64,000 nt of DNA, from NCBI GenBank assembly GCA_034406715.1, contig CP137873.1:682001-746000 (forward strand). The letters run 5' to 3'. The notes under the pieces were generated by a model. It was not told the origin of the DNA. It ran no database searches and saw nothing but the letters and a program-made list of their open reading frames with translations. Positions 35,432 to 46,232 of the stretch are shown one piece after another; positions within the stretch are counted from its first letter, which is position 1; each line of letters begins with the position of its first letter. Origin of the DNA: Rhodotorula mucilaginosa. Taxonomy: Eukaryota > Basidiomycota > Microbotryomycetes > Sporidiobolales > Sporidiobolaceae. The position numbers were made by a program, and so were the translations under genes.

Positions 35432-35592
35432 AGATCGAGGCTGCAGTGCATTGGTTTGGTCGCCCTAGATACGAGACAATGTGCTTTCTGTACAAGTGGG
35501 TATAAGAAAGCAAGGGAGTATGGGGATGAGGATGCGTATATGCAAGTGCAGGGAGAGACAAGAAGGAAAGACAGTCAAAAAGTGGGAAGGGA

Positions 35593-38500
35593 TCACTGTG
35601 CTTCAGGCTTGCCGACTTCGGGTGGCATAGTACCTGCATCGGTCTCTTCCTTCTCGAGCAGAGCGCTTTCGCTGGCTGTTTTGGCGAGTGGATTTGCCGT
35701 CGGGGGAGGGACCCGTGAACCAGAAAGGTAACTGGGCAGGAAGCCGATGTAGGCCGGATGTTCGTGGACGTCCTCACCCACTTCCCCAACGACAAGACCG
35801 CCGGCAAGAGGTTCGGCGCTATCGTCCATGTCGATCAGAGGTACGTCTTCGTCGTCATAGACGCTGTTGCCGTCCCGCTCTATACCGTCGTCGTCCATGA
35901 ACGATGAGCGCCGCGAGGGAAGAACAGTCGGGATCGGACGACGACGGAGAGGTGCATCGAGCACGATGACGATCTCTTCGTCGTCGCTCAACTCGGCTTC
36001 GGCAGCCGGCGGAGCTTGCACGTTCAGCGCCGACTTGCGGCGCGATCCGCCATTCGGGCGGCGTCGACTCGAATCGCCGGCTGGCAGCGACGATCGTCCA
36101 TTTCGTCGCCGCGAAGCGGCAAGACGCGGCGAGCTCTGGGTCGGCGAGGTGCCGGACTGGCGCAAGGGGCGACTATTGCCGAAAGAGATGGCGTCCAGGT
36201 CGAGCCAAGCCAGCGGATGCGTCTGCGAAAAGACCGCGTCGCCTTGGGTCAGCCTGGTCCAGGCACAGACATGCAGAGGGGAGACTCACGGGTTTGTCGA
36301 GCGAGCTCTCCGAAAGCTCGTCTGCACTGGCCGATCCGTTGAGTTGCAGTTTCGGCAAGATCTCCATCGTCGCCGTCGAGCGCCCGATCTTGATCGAGTC
36401 GTCGGCGACCGCTTCCTCATCGACATTTGCATTCTCAGGCGGAGCGGCTGCAGCCTGCGTGGGCGGACTGCCCTCGAATGATGTCGACGCTTCGTTGACC
36501 GGTTCGGAGCGAACGGGAGACCGCTCTTCAGCAGCTTCGCTGCGACTGGCTGCCGTTTCGAACAGCTTGATCCGTGCCTCGGCGCGCATGGCCCGAGCAG
36601 CGAGCGCTTTCAGCGCCTCTTGGTTCTGTAAATGCGGGCGAATCAGTATGCAGGCGAGCGTTGTCAGTCTCGCGTGGCAGGAACGTACCTCTCGCTCGGC
36701 GGCTCGCTGCTCCTCTTCCACCACCGTGAGTCTCCAGCGCGCGATCTCGAGTTCCTTGCCCATCCGATCGGCGTCCTGTTCGGCCTGCTTGAGTTTGCCC
36801 TTCCATCCAGACGGAGGAGGGTCGCCGAGAGGTACACCGCCGGAGAGCGGCGCCGAAGGAATCGACTGACTCCGCTCGACCTGACCTCGAGACTTGGCGT
36901 TACCGGACCCGGCCGAGTTCGACGCCTTGCCAGCGCCAGCGCCGTGCGCACCGCTCGCAGACATGCTTGAAGAGATGCGAGGTCTCGGCGGATAAGGGAG
37001 GGAGTTGTTCCGCTGCTGCTGCTGGGCAGGTGGGGCGGAAAAGTAGGCGGTAGTCGGAGAAGGTTGTTGCATCGGACCGTACGGCGAGGCCTGACCTGCG
37101 GGCGCGGCGAAATAGCCTGCTCCGCCGCCGCTGTTGGCACTTTGGTATACGCCGTTCGGGTGAGCGAGGATGGCGTGTGGCGGAATCTGTGGCGTGAAAG
37201 CACCGCTCGGGAACGATGCTGTCGTCGGCGAAGAAGTCTGCGAGAGGCCCGGGTACGGCGACGACGGCCCACTCGAGTACGGCATCATGTGCGGTCCGAG
37301 TCCAGACGAGTGCGCCGACCAACTCGGTTGCGCGCTCGGCGACGACCCCATCAGGGGCGAGGTGAGGACGCCGAAGGGGAATCCGAACCCGTTCGGCGTC
37401 GCGGGAGTCGCAGTCGTCGTAGGCGACAAGAGACCATCGGACGTCTCGCTGAGTCCGCCGGACGTGGCGCGCCGGCGCAGAATCGGCCCCTGCGAGGGGT
37501 GTGACTGCCTTTGCTGCACGGCCTGCATGTGCTGGTACTGCAGCATGATCTGCGACTGAGTCTGCAGCTGACTCTGCGCCAGGGCGAGTGCCTGTTGGTG
37601 TGGAGTCGGTCCTGCGGCTGACAGCGGCGTCATCGCGACCGGCACGGACAGCGAGCTACCGCGCGATGGCGGACGCGAAGCGCTGTGTGCGGAAGGCGAG
37701 CCCGCGACGGGGGCGTACTGCGACGTCATGTGCGGTGACCACGGCGTGCGCTGGTTGCTCGGCGTATATTGAGACGATGAGATTGACCGCTGACTCGGAT
37801 GAGGCGAGGTGTCGGGCGACATGAAGTGATTCGAGCGAGAACTGAAACCGGCGGGCAGGTGACCTTCGCCGGCCGCGCTGCTTGAGCGGCGGTCCAATTC
37901 CGACCCGCCTTCACTGGGAAGGTCGTCGTCTTCATCGTTGCGGATACCGAGGGCAGGATAGCCGTAGATCCGATCTCCGGAGACGGGCCAGCGCTGCTGC
38001 TGCACCTGCTGGTGGTACGGATCGTCGCCTGCACTCGATCGGCTGCCATCTGCACCTCTTCCGCCGCTGTTGGCACTCGCGCCACTACTAGTCGCACTTG
38101 CACGCCGAAGCGGAATATTCGATCCCCCGTTGTCGTCCTTCGGACTCTTGCCGCCCTTGATGGAACGACTTCGGTCCGCTTCAGACGATCGACGCGGCGC
38201 CGCCACAGCGCCCGGAAGACCGACGACACCTTGTTGACCAGCATGAGCGGTTTCGTTGGCGCTGGCTTTCCGTGCCGCCTTGCGCGAGCGTGCCGTCGGT
38301 AGTACGGGCGACGAACTGCCCGAGGGTGTTCGTTCGAGCGTGCCGACGGCCAAGTGACCGTTGACGGACACGGCGGAGCCTCGTCGCTCGAAGGACGGAG
38401 GAAGTGGTCGAGCATGAGTAATCGGTGGCGAACCGAGCAGAGGCGAAGAGGCCCTCGCCGAGATTGGCGAGTTGCTCGACGCCGACTCGGCGGCGCTCGG

Positions 38501-40261
38501 CGCGCGAGACATCGAGGGAGAAATGGGCGGAGAAACTGCAGTCGAGAGATACGCCGTCGTATTGGTGACAGAATAGTCGTCAAGAGAGAGGAGAGGTTCG
38601 GTGCCGGTGGAAGAAGGGAGAGCAGTCGTCGTTTGAAACGACGCGTGCAGGTCGAACGGCCTGAGCGGGCCAACGCTCCGGGCGGCAGGCGGCAACGTCG
38701 GCGGCGGAGTGGCGTCCGAGTCGGATGGCTGAAGCGGCGGCGACGCAGGGAGGGGCAGAAGGCGCGGCGAGGTCTGTACAAACGCATCCGAGGTCTGTTT
38801 GGGCGGCGCCGCAGGGGGAAGAGGGGGTTTCGGATCCGGCGGTTTCTCGAGTCGAGCGGGCGGCTGTATAGGCGCGAGTGCACCGGGCATCTGTTGCGAG
38901 GTTCTTCTCGGCTCTCCGATGGGGAAATTGCCTGGAAGGCTAGAGAGGGGCTGAACGGCAGCGGTTCGATCCGGTAGTCGCCCCGAGTCGTTGCCCTTTT
39001 CGGACCCTCGGCGAGATATGGCTGGTGAAGTGAGAGCAGAGGTGAAACCTTGCGACGACGTCGTGGGCGACATCATCTGGCTGCCGGTCGGATTCTTGCC
39101 CTTCTTGCCTTTGGGACGCCGACCTGCGCCGTCCGCAACGGGCGGTGTATGTGACTCCGACGACCTAGTCGAGTCTCTTCTTCGCATCTGAGCAGCAGAG
39201 ACGTCCTCTTCGAGACCTCCTCGATCCGCCTCGCGCTCCTTGCCCTTGGTCGAAACTGCACTGCTGCCGCCGCTGAGCGAGCCACTGCGCGCGCGGGAAG
39301 CGGTCGCACTTAAAGCGCTGCCGATTCGTTCGAGCCCGTTCCAGATCACCGTTGAGCTCGACGTGACGCATGACGGGGACGGCAAGAGCTCGGCAGCGGC
39401 AGCGATCGAGCCTCCGACGGCCGTGTTGACGCGGGACAGCACGGGACGGCGAGACGCGTCTGACTCGGGGTTGGCAGTCCCGTTCGGCCTGCTAGAGGTA
39501 CCGGTTCCTGCTCGTACGCGATCGCGGTCTCCGGGGCCTGACGCTTGGGTGGCGGCGGTTGGAGGCGCGATCTCGTCGCCCGCGTTGTTGCTGGCAGCTT
39601 GTGCCTGCATGATTTTCCGGAGCGCGTGGTCCTTTTGCTTGCGACTGGCTTTCGAACCGGTCGTCTTGGGTGCTCCCTTGCGGAGGCGCGCGATGAGGAG
39701 ACCGCTGCTGACGAGAGCGACGACGAGTCCGAGAGCGATCAATTGAGAGTGGGGCGCAGCGGCGACAATGGCCTCGAATCGGGTTCCGGAAGCCGTCGGC
39801 AGCGCTGCGGCTGCTCCTGCTGGGCGTACATTGCCCACTGGAGGTCTCGCGGTCGGCGGGAGCGCTCCGGAGGTGGCGAGAGGGGTGCTTGGCGTCGTCG
39901 GCGAACTCTGCGCGACGCGGGTGGCTCGCCTCGGCGCACACGACAGCGGCGGCCTGACAAACTTTCTGCGGGCGCAGTAGTTGTTCGGATGGTTGACGGG
40001 CCTCGTGCGAGCCCTGGCTGGACTCCGGGACGGGGTCGGGGCGGGCGGAGGCCGACTGTTTTGTCGAGGCGATGGGGCGAGGGGCGATGAATGAGCGAAC
40101 GTTCGGCGGGTGCGCGCAAACAGCGAGATCGCGCTCGCTTGAACGCATGGGAAGGGCTCTGCAGGACTCACTCGATATCCATGCCGTGCTCGTCGGCGGT
40201 GCGCCCGCCGCTGGCCTGGAGCGGAGAGCGGGGGCCGCCAGCTGCTTGCTGCCAGCTGCAA
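35593..40261 (-). CDS. Long single-pass membrane protein, otherwise disordered, unknown function
   Basis: I do not recognise the family. About 1,500 residues, mostly Ser/Pro/Gln/Ala-rich low complexity. One membrane segment (PHSQLIALGLVVALVSSGLL, about residues 172-195) is followed by a basic Lys/Arg stretch, consistent with a single-pass protein whose large C-terminal part is cytosolic. The only clearly structured parts are a predicted coiled coil (KQAEQDADRMGKELEIARWR, then VVEEEQRAAEREV) and a Leu/Ala/Arg helix (EALKALAARAMRAEARIKLF). An intron before 36229 joins LDKP to THPLAWLDLDAISFGN. The acidic tail contains LSDDEEIVIVLDAP. The N-terminus (starting 40261) is Arg/Pro-rich and unconvincing; the true start could lie in an upstream exon. 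The membrane segment itself is well inside solid coding sequence. Confidence 0.65.
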
Positions 40262-40804
40262 CTTTGTCTCGCGGCGCGGGGTCGCTTCGATTTCTTGACC
40301 TTTGCATATCCGGCCGGGACACGGCGCCTTGCACTATATCTACACTCGTTGTACTTCATAAGTTACCTCTCGTGTCCGTAGACCCTGAGCTGATGATCTA
40401 GTATAACTCCGCGACGATCTATAGCTCCCGAATCTCAGCTTATCGCCCGCGGAGCTGTCCTCGCTCGAGGAGTTCCAGCAGCCGGAAGCCTGACGGCTGT
40501 ACTGCAGCTCGTACCAAGCGATCCAATCTAGAGCAAGCATCTCAGACTCGGAACGCGCATGAAGAGCAATTAAAAGTCGAACTCTGGTCAAGGCCAGCTT
40601 CCGGTGGCGGAACCGCGTTCGATGTGTAGAAGCTGCTGTTACTGTACTTCAAAGTCTCGATCGCGAACGTCGAGGCATAGCGGTGGCAGTGAGATCTCGA
40701 GATGCAGCAGCCACAGCTTACAGCTCGACCGTGTCGTTTGCAACGGCGCCGTCATTCTTGTTGGATCGCAAAGCAGTGTGAAATGCCGCCGTCCTCCAAG
40801 CGCA
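40262..40804. other. Intergenic between RSC7 3' end and membrane-orphan 5' end
   Basis: 543 bp holding the upstream region of the membrane orphan and the 3' flank of RSC7. A TATATCTA-like stretch lies near 40335. No gene was recognised. Confidence 0.4.
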
Positions 40805-43083
40805 CTACGGTACGAGGCCCTCTGCCTTGGCGAGCGCGACAAAGTCCCACATCCCCGGCAACAGCACATTTTCACGCCCCCGTCGGCTCGCCAACGCGTC
40901 GTCGATCGTCCGGCCGCCGGTCTCGAGAGCCCATGCCCGCTCGTCGCTGACCATCTCGACGCTGGCGACGCCGGCTCGCGCCGCTGCGCGCAGTCGTTCT
41001 GCGCTCACGGAAGCGTTGTCGCTTGCGCCGTTGAGACCCGTCGATGTTGACGACGAGGCGGCGGCGGCGGCGGCGCTCTGATCCGATTCGAGTCCGAGTC
41101 CGAGTCGAGGGAGTTTGCTGACGCGTTCAAACGCCATCACTTCACGCGCCTGCGTCGCTCGGTATACATGCGGGACGTTCGTTTCCGGGTCATACAGTCC
41201 CCGAATCGGGATGTAGGATCGGACCATGCGGCGTTTTTTGGGTCGAGGTGGAGGAGGAGTCGCAGCGGCGATCGACGGCGACGCCTCGTTGCCTGCACTC
41301 ATGGTAGTAGCGGCAGACGCTGGGAAGTGTGCAGCAGAAAGAGGGGACGGAACGGCTGACGAAGTCGAAGCGAGCGGAGGTAGGGCAGGCAGGCCGCCAA
41401 AGTCGGCAGAGAGAGATGGCGTGGTCGCCGAGTCGAGCTGCATGCCATCCGAAACGGCCGGAGTCGCGGGAGGGATGCTCGGTGCAGGGGTCGGTTCCGA
41501 CTTGACCGCCCTGGCGAGATCTCCGTCCGCGGCGGCGGCGGCGGCTTGTTGTTCCTCCTCTTCGTGGTCCGAGTATTCCTCCTCGACCCACTCGTAGCAA
41601 TCCTCCTCATTCTCGTCGACGTTCAACCCGACCTGCACCTGCCCAACATTGCCTCTCCGGATCCCAACAAACTTGGCATTCTCCTCGCGCGTGATCTCCG
41701 CATACTGGAGCATCCACGAGTCCCACTTGAGGTGCGCCGCCGGTTTCGCCTTGCGCGCGACGGGGTCCCACGCCCGTCCGAACGGCAAGGTGCCGACGCC
41801 GCCAAAGGTGGGCAAGGGGCCACCGATGTGACCCGTCAAGAGTTCGGCGCCGGGCACTTTCGGTTTCCCCGGGTGACCGATCAGGTGGTTCAGGCCGAGA
41901 GTCGTCGCACCCGGCGGGGCGTTGCCCTTCGAGGTGGCGAGCGTGCCCGTATCCTTGTCCGGGTCGTACGCCTCGATGAAAGCTGGTTCGCCGGGCTTGT
42001 GACCGGCTGCGATCGATTTCTCCTCGTCTGCGGGACGAAAGGAGCGATGGCTTCGTTAGGGAACGCTGAGCACGCTGGATTGTCCTCGGACCGTTTGCAC
42101 TCACAGTAGTCGTCGACGACATACTTTCCATCTGCGTATCGCATTCCGGGTCAGCTATCGTTGAGCAGGCTTCGGCTCGTCCGAGAAGGAAAAAAAGGGA
42201 GGTGGACAAACCCTGGATGAAAGTCGCGCCCATGACCTTGAACGTGTTCCTCGCGCTGACCATCGTCACAGCCCGACTCTTCAAGTTGCCGCTGAGCCTT
42301 CCGAGCTCGATCAAGCGATCCTTCTCCTCTTGCACGCAAGTGAGCTTGTGGATCATGGGGTTCCGGCGGAAAAAGTAGAGCGAGTCGCGGAACCCGGCGG
42401 CGCGAGCGGCGTCGATCGAGAGGATGTAGACCTTGTTCGGATTTGGTCGTAATGGTGAAGTAAAGGTGTGGACCTTCCATTGCCGGCCTGCGAAAAATCG
42501 TCAATAAGTTTTTGGGGTTGAATCGCCGCTGAGGAAGGGAGGGAACGCACCACCAAGCAGGTTGCCGTCTGAATCGATCTTGGCCTCTCCTCGAGGGTCA
42601 TCGGGCATCACAATCTCGTCGTCGCGGATCTGATAAGTCACGCCCTTGATGGTCTGAAAGCGTGTACCAGCCCAGGAAAGAGGTCAGTCAGTCTCAAACA
42701 CGGGTGACGGTTTGCAAGGACCGACGACAGTGTGTACGCACCACACTCGTCTTTGCCTCCTTCTTCTTGAGGAAGTTCAAGGCCTTTGAGCGCTTGGCCG
42801 GCTGCGGTTGCGGGTCCGGTGTCGCCTCTGCGGTCGTCAACATGGCCGCCGAATCGTCGCCATCTTCCTGGCCCGTCTCGCTCCCGAGTGGAGTCCCGAC
42901 CGCGCTCGTGTTCGCGCCCGTAGGGAGTGCCGATGGCCCCGCCGAGTCGGTGTACGAGTCGGGAGCGGACGAGAGATCGCGCGCTGAGCGACCTGGTTGC
43001 AGGCGCGTCGCAGCTGCGGGGTGGTGGACGGGCGGCGATGGTTCCGGTTCGTAGAGCGAACCCTCGCTGTCGGAAGCCGGCAT
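40805..43083 (-). CDS. RSC7: Rsc7/Swp82-family subunit of SWI/SNF and RSC chromatin remodellers
   Basis: Rsc7 (Npl6) and Swp82 are paralogous subunits of the RSC and SWI/SNF remodellers; most basidiomycetes have one member. The N-terminal half is disordered (MPASDSEGSLYEPEPSPP). The conserved CRC-subunit domain follows: TIKGVTYQIRDDEIVMPDDP, KVYILSIDAARAAGFRDSLY, FFRRNPMIHKLTCVQEEKDR, AVTMVSARNTFKVMGATFIQ, ATTLGLNHLIGHPGKPKVPG and AAHLKWDSWMLQYAEITREE. The C-terminal part has RSYIPIRGLYDPETNVPHVY and ends GMWDFVALAKAEGLVP. The Asp/Glu- and Ala/Ser-rich linkers between blocks are variable. Introns lie at about 42560-42490, 42340-42200 and 42110-42040. An in-frame ATG at 43146 would add 21 residues; I chose 43083 because the sequence from there looks like a typical acidic start. 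Confidence 0.87.
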
Positions 43084-43146
43084 GGCCTGCTCCTGTACTT
43101 GGGGACGAGTTCCGGAGACGAGTCTCGACTTGCGAGGGAAGAGCAA

Positions 43147-43464
43147 GCACTCGAGGTCGCGGCCGAGTCGGTAGCAAGCGAGGACTGGTTCACGCGCTTT
43201 TCGGGTATACGCACGCTCCCAGACTAGCGACGCACGGCAACTCTATGGCCTGCCTCGTGCTTTGCGTCAACAGCATGAATCTCGTCGCTCTTCCGCGCCA
43301 ATCCGTGCCGAAGCCTCCCCTCAGCGCCTCAGCCCTTCATCCGCAGTGAAAAGTCGCCGCAAAAGTCAAGTCGAACTGGTCGCCGCGAGCTGCTGCACGC
43401 AGCGCAGACCGAGGGAGAAAGTATGTTACAGAAACGTCGCGCGACAGAGGATGGAAAGGCGAGC
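43147..43464. other. Intergenic CAP2 to RSC7
   Basis: About 320 bp between two minus-strand genes; probably the CAP2 3' flank and the RSC7 promoter. Nothing specific was seen. Confidence 0.4.
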
Positions 43465-45180
43465 CTACGCCGTGACCTTGCGACCCTTCAGCAATCCGAC
43501 CAACTCGCCCTGCACTGCTCGCATCTTGTTCTGCTCCGAAAGGCCGGCTTGTGACCGCAACGCGCCGAGAATGTCCTTCGTCTCTGTGCGCTCCACGGAC
43601 CACGATCATCAGTGCCGAGTGAACCGAAAAGATTCTGGAGCCCGTGAGACGGGTGGCGAGCGCTGACGCACTGGAGAAGTAGACCTCTTGCAACAGGTTG
43701 CGCATCTTGAGCTCCATGTCCTCGACGAGCTTGCCGACGTTGACAATGTGAGATTGTGCGAGCGTCGAAGCCGAAGTCGTGTCGAGCTGCGCCGTCAATT
43801 CGTGCTGTTTGATCCGGGGGGACGCGATATCGCAAAGTCAGCCGGGGATGGATTCGCTAGCCGCCGTTGAGCGGCGACGGTGTGAGAGTGAACTCGCGGC
43901 CTCGGAACACGCACCTGTCGCGTCATGCTTCCGCCGAGGGCTACCTCGCCCTCTCCCTTGTTGGTCTCGCTCGCCGCAGCCTGCACCGGCTTGGTCATGT
44001 ACAGCATCACGGTCGAAGTGAGCTTGTACTGCGCGGACCGACCCCGTTCGGCTGCCTCAAAGACGTGGACTGCGCCCCGGCGGAACAGCTTCAGATGTCA
44101 GCGCTCGTGCGTCGGCTCGACGAGTGAGACGGCAAGACCATGAATGTCAGGGACGCACCCGAATCCCAGGAGGCAGTCGACGCGCCATCATCGTTCGCTG
44201 CGGAAGGTAGTCGGTGTAAGTTCCCCACAACATATCGACTGCATGCTCCTCCTTGCCCGCCGGAATCCGACAACCGGCCGACAAGAGCGCAAAAACGCTG
44301 CAACGAGAGAGAGCTTACATTTCTTGATCAGGACCACGCCAGCAAAGCCATCATCCGTGTCCCACAGGTAGACTGATGACACTCCGCCCTCGTAGTAGCT
44401 GTAGGGTGGTAGTAAGAATCCGCGAGTCTCGAGTCAGTCCGCAGCGTTCTGGTACTAATACTTCTAGAAGGAGCGAAAGCCCGGCGCGTGCGTTACGACG
44501 TTGTCCGCCCATGCATTCTCGGCCCTTGCGAAAATTCGGGAGGTACTTACAGATCCCGGTATACATCGAAAGCATCGTTCATGGCGACTTCGAGCGGTCG
44601 CAGCTTGTCGGAAGGCTGCGTTCCGTCCTCCAGAGGCGGGTCATACGCGTTCGTCCAAGGCGAGCTGGATCGGGTGCAGAATTCGTGCAGTCAGCAGCAA
44701 CCTCGCCATATTTCCATTCATGATCGGGCTGGGCTGTACGCCTTCCGAGGCTTGATTAGAGTGACTGGAGAGCAGCGTCGACTGACCGGTACGAGTCGCC
44801 GTCTCGGTTGTAGTCGCAGGTCTGCGGGGCAGGCAGAGTTCAGCAGCATACATGTAGGGCAGTTCCGCCCAGCAAGGGCCGCCCGGAAGAGGGGCTCTAC
44901 GCGTTCTTCGGGTTCGCCCCCACCTCGGACGAAGTGACGCCGTCATCGACCGCCAACCCTCTGCCCTCTCGCACCTCGAGAAGGGGGGAAAAAGGGCACT
45001 TACGAGGTACTCTCTGCTGCTCGAGTCGACCTTGACTTGAAGCGGCTGATCGACCGACGAGAGCAAGTCGTCGGCGAGGTCGGGCAGGACCGTGTCGGAC
45101 AGGAGTGCCAGGTTCTGCGTCACTTGCTGCGGAGGTAGGCGGCGCAGCAGGTCCAGAGACGCGGTCAAGGGGTCGTCCAT
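43465..45180 (-). CDS. CAP2: F-actin capping protein subunit beta
   Basis: With the alpha subunit it caps actin barbed ends and controls actin patches. The start at 45180 gives [20 protein letters not shown] and [20 protein letters not shown], the invariant CapZ-beta opening. Exons follow with [85 protein letters not shown], and [12 protein letters not shown]. The C-terminal exon gives [20 protein letters not shown], then [12 protein letters not shown] and the actin-binding tail [19 protein letters not shown]. All signature blocks are present and every intron keeps frame. Length (about 280 residues) is normal for the family. Confidence 0.95.
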
Positions 45181-46232
45181 CGCGGGTATCGGTCGTATGG
45201 CGAGAGGGGGTAAATGGGAATTGGGAGGGAAGAAGGAGGAGGACCGGCTCGCATTCCCTCAACTTGACCAGCTACGCCTACCCCGCTTTCTTGCGCTCTC
45301 TGCATATCGTGCGTCTAGTGAAAACGTTCTTTGCTGCTTCCACTCGCTTGACCTTCTATGAGATGTCCGGGACTGCGTCTCGAACCCATCTCCGGCAGAC
45401 GCGACTGCTCGGCGCGAGCGCGCGCGATGATCATGGGGGCAAGACAACTCCCCTTTCGTGCGAGGGACATATCTTGATTGGCTCGACCTTACTCTCCACC
45501 TTCTAGTGTGTCCGGTGAGAGGACGTGGGTCGGAACAGAGTGCGCTTGCGAGACGAAGCAGATTCGAATCTGCCTAGAGGACCCCGGCGCAGGCGCGGTA
45601 GCGCGAATTTTCGAGGCAGTCTGGCTCTATGAGTCGATGAGCCTGCGGTGACTTTGTCGAGCGACCAATGGTTTAGCCTGCGGGCGGAGCAGGGTAGAGG
45701 TGCGCGCATCCTGGTGTCGAAGCAGGATCACCGAGGCGTTCCCTGCAGCTCCACGCGCGTCTGGCTTCGAAGCGAGGCTCGTGATTACCAGCAGAGCGAC
45801 GATCACTGGATTGCACGCCAGCATGCTTGCCGTGCAGCGCAGTTTAAGCGGAGTGAAAGCGGTCGCCAGCTGCTGGATCGCGCGGCGGTGGGACGATGGC
45901 GGAAGTCCCGGCCTTCGATGGGCATCTCGAGTAGCGCTGAGCCCCGAGTGAGTGCGGTGCCTCTAGCTAGATGGAACGTGGCTTGAAGCAAGGGCTGCTG
46001 ATGGTCGCCGATGGAGCCGCACGAGCACCTCGGCACAGTTCGGGCGCAGTGTGCGGGCAAGAGAATTGTCGTACAGCGGATGAAGGCGGATGGTCAGACA
46101 CTCCTGAGCGCTCAAGCCAGACCAGCAGCGGGGCCTGTGATGGCGAGAGAGAGAGACCCGACTCGGCTCGTCTTCGGGGCCTCGGGGCGTCCTTCTTCAG
46201 TCAACAACGCCGAATTCCGCTGCACGCGCACG
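45181..46232. other. Long divergent intergenic region CAP2 / SPC97
   Basis: 1,052 bp, the longest gene-free gap in the window. It holds both promoters, a 16-bp perfect palindrome at 45558-45573 and a CCAAT motif near 45664. Short frames here are not conserved-looking. No tRNA fold could be completed. Confidence 0.5.
45558..45573. promoter_or_regulatory. 16-bp perfect palindrome
   Basis: The sequence GCAGATTCGAATCTGC equals its own reverse complement. It sits about 380 bp upstream of the CAP2 start and about 660 bp upstream of SPC97, so it could be a site for a dimeric regulator. It superficially resembles a tRNA T-arm, but no cloverleaf surrounds it. Confidence 0.4.

Noticed and set aside
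45540-45640. tRNA-like T-arm (GATTCGAATC) in the CAP2/SPC97 gap
   Set aside because: The invariant G53-C61 pair is missing and no acceptor, D or anticodon stem can be built on either strand. It is better described as a simple palindrome.
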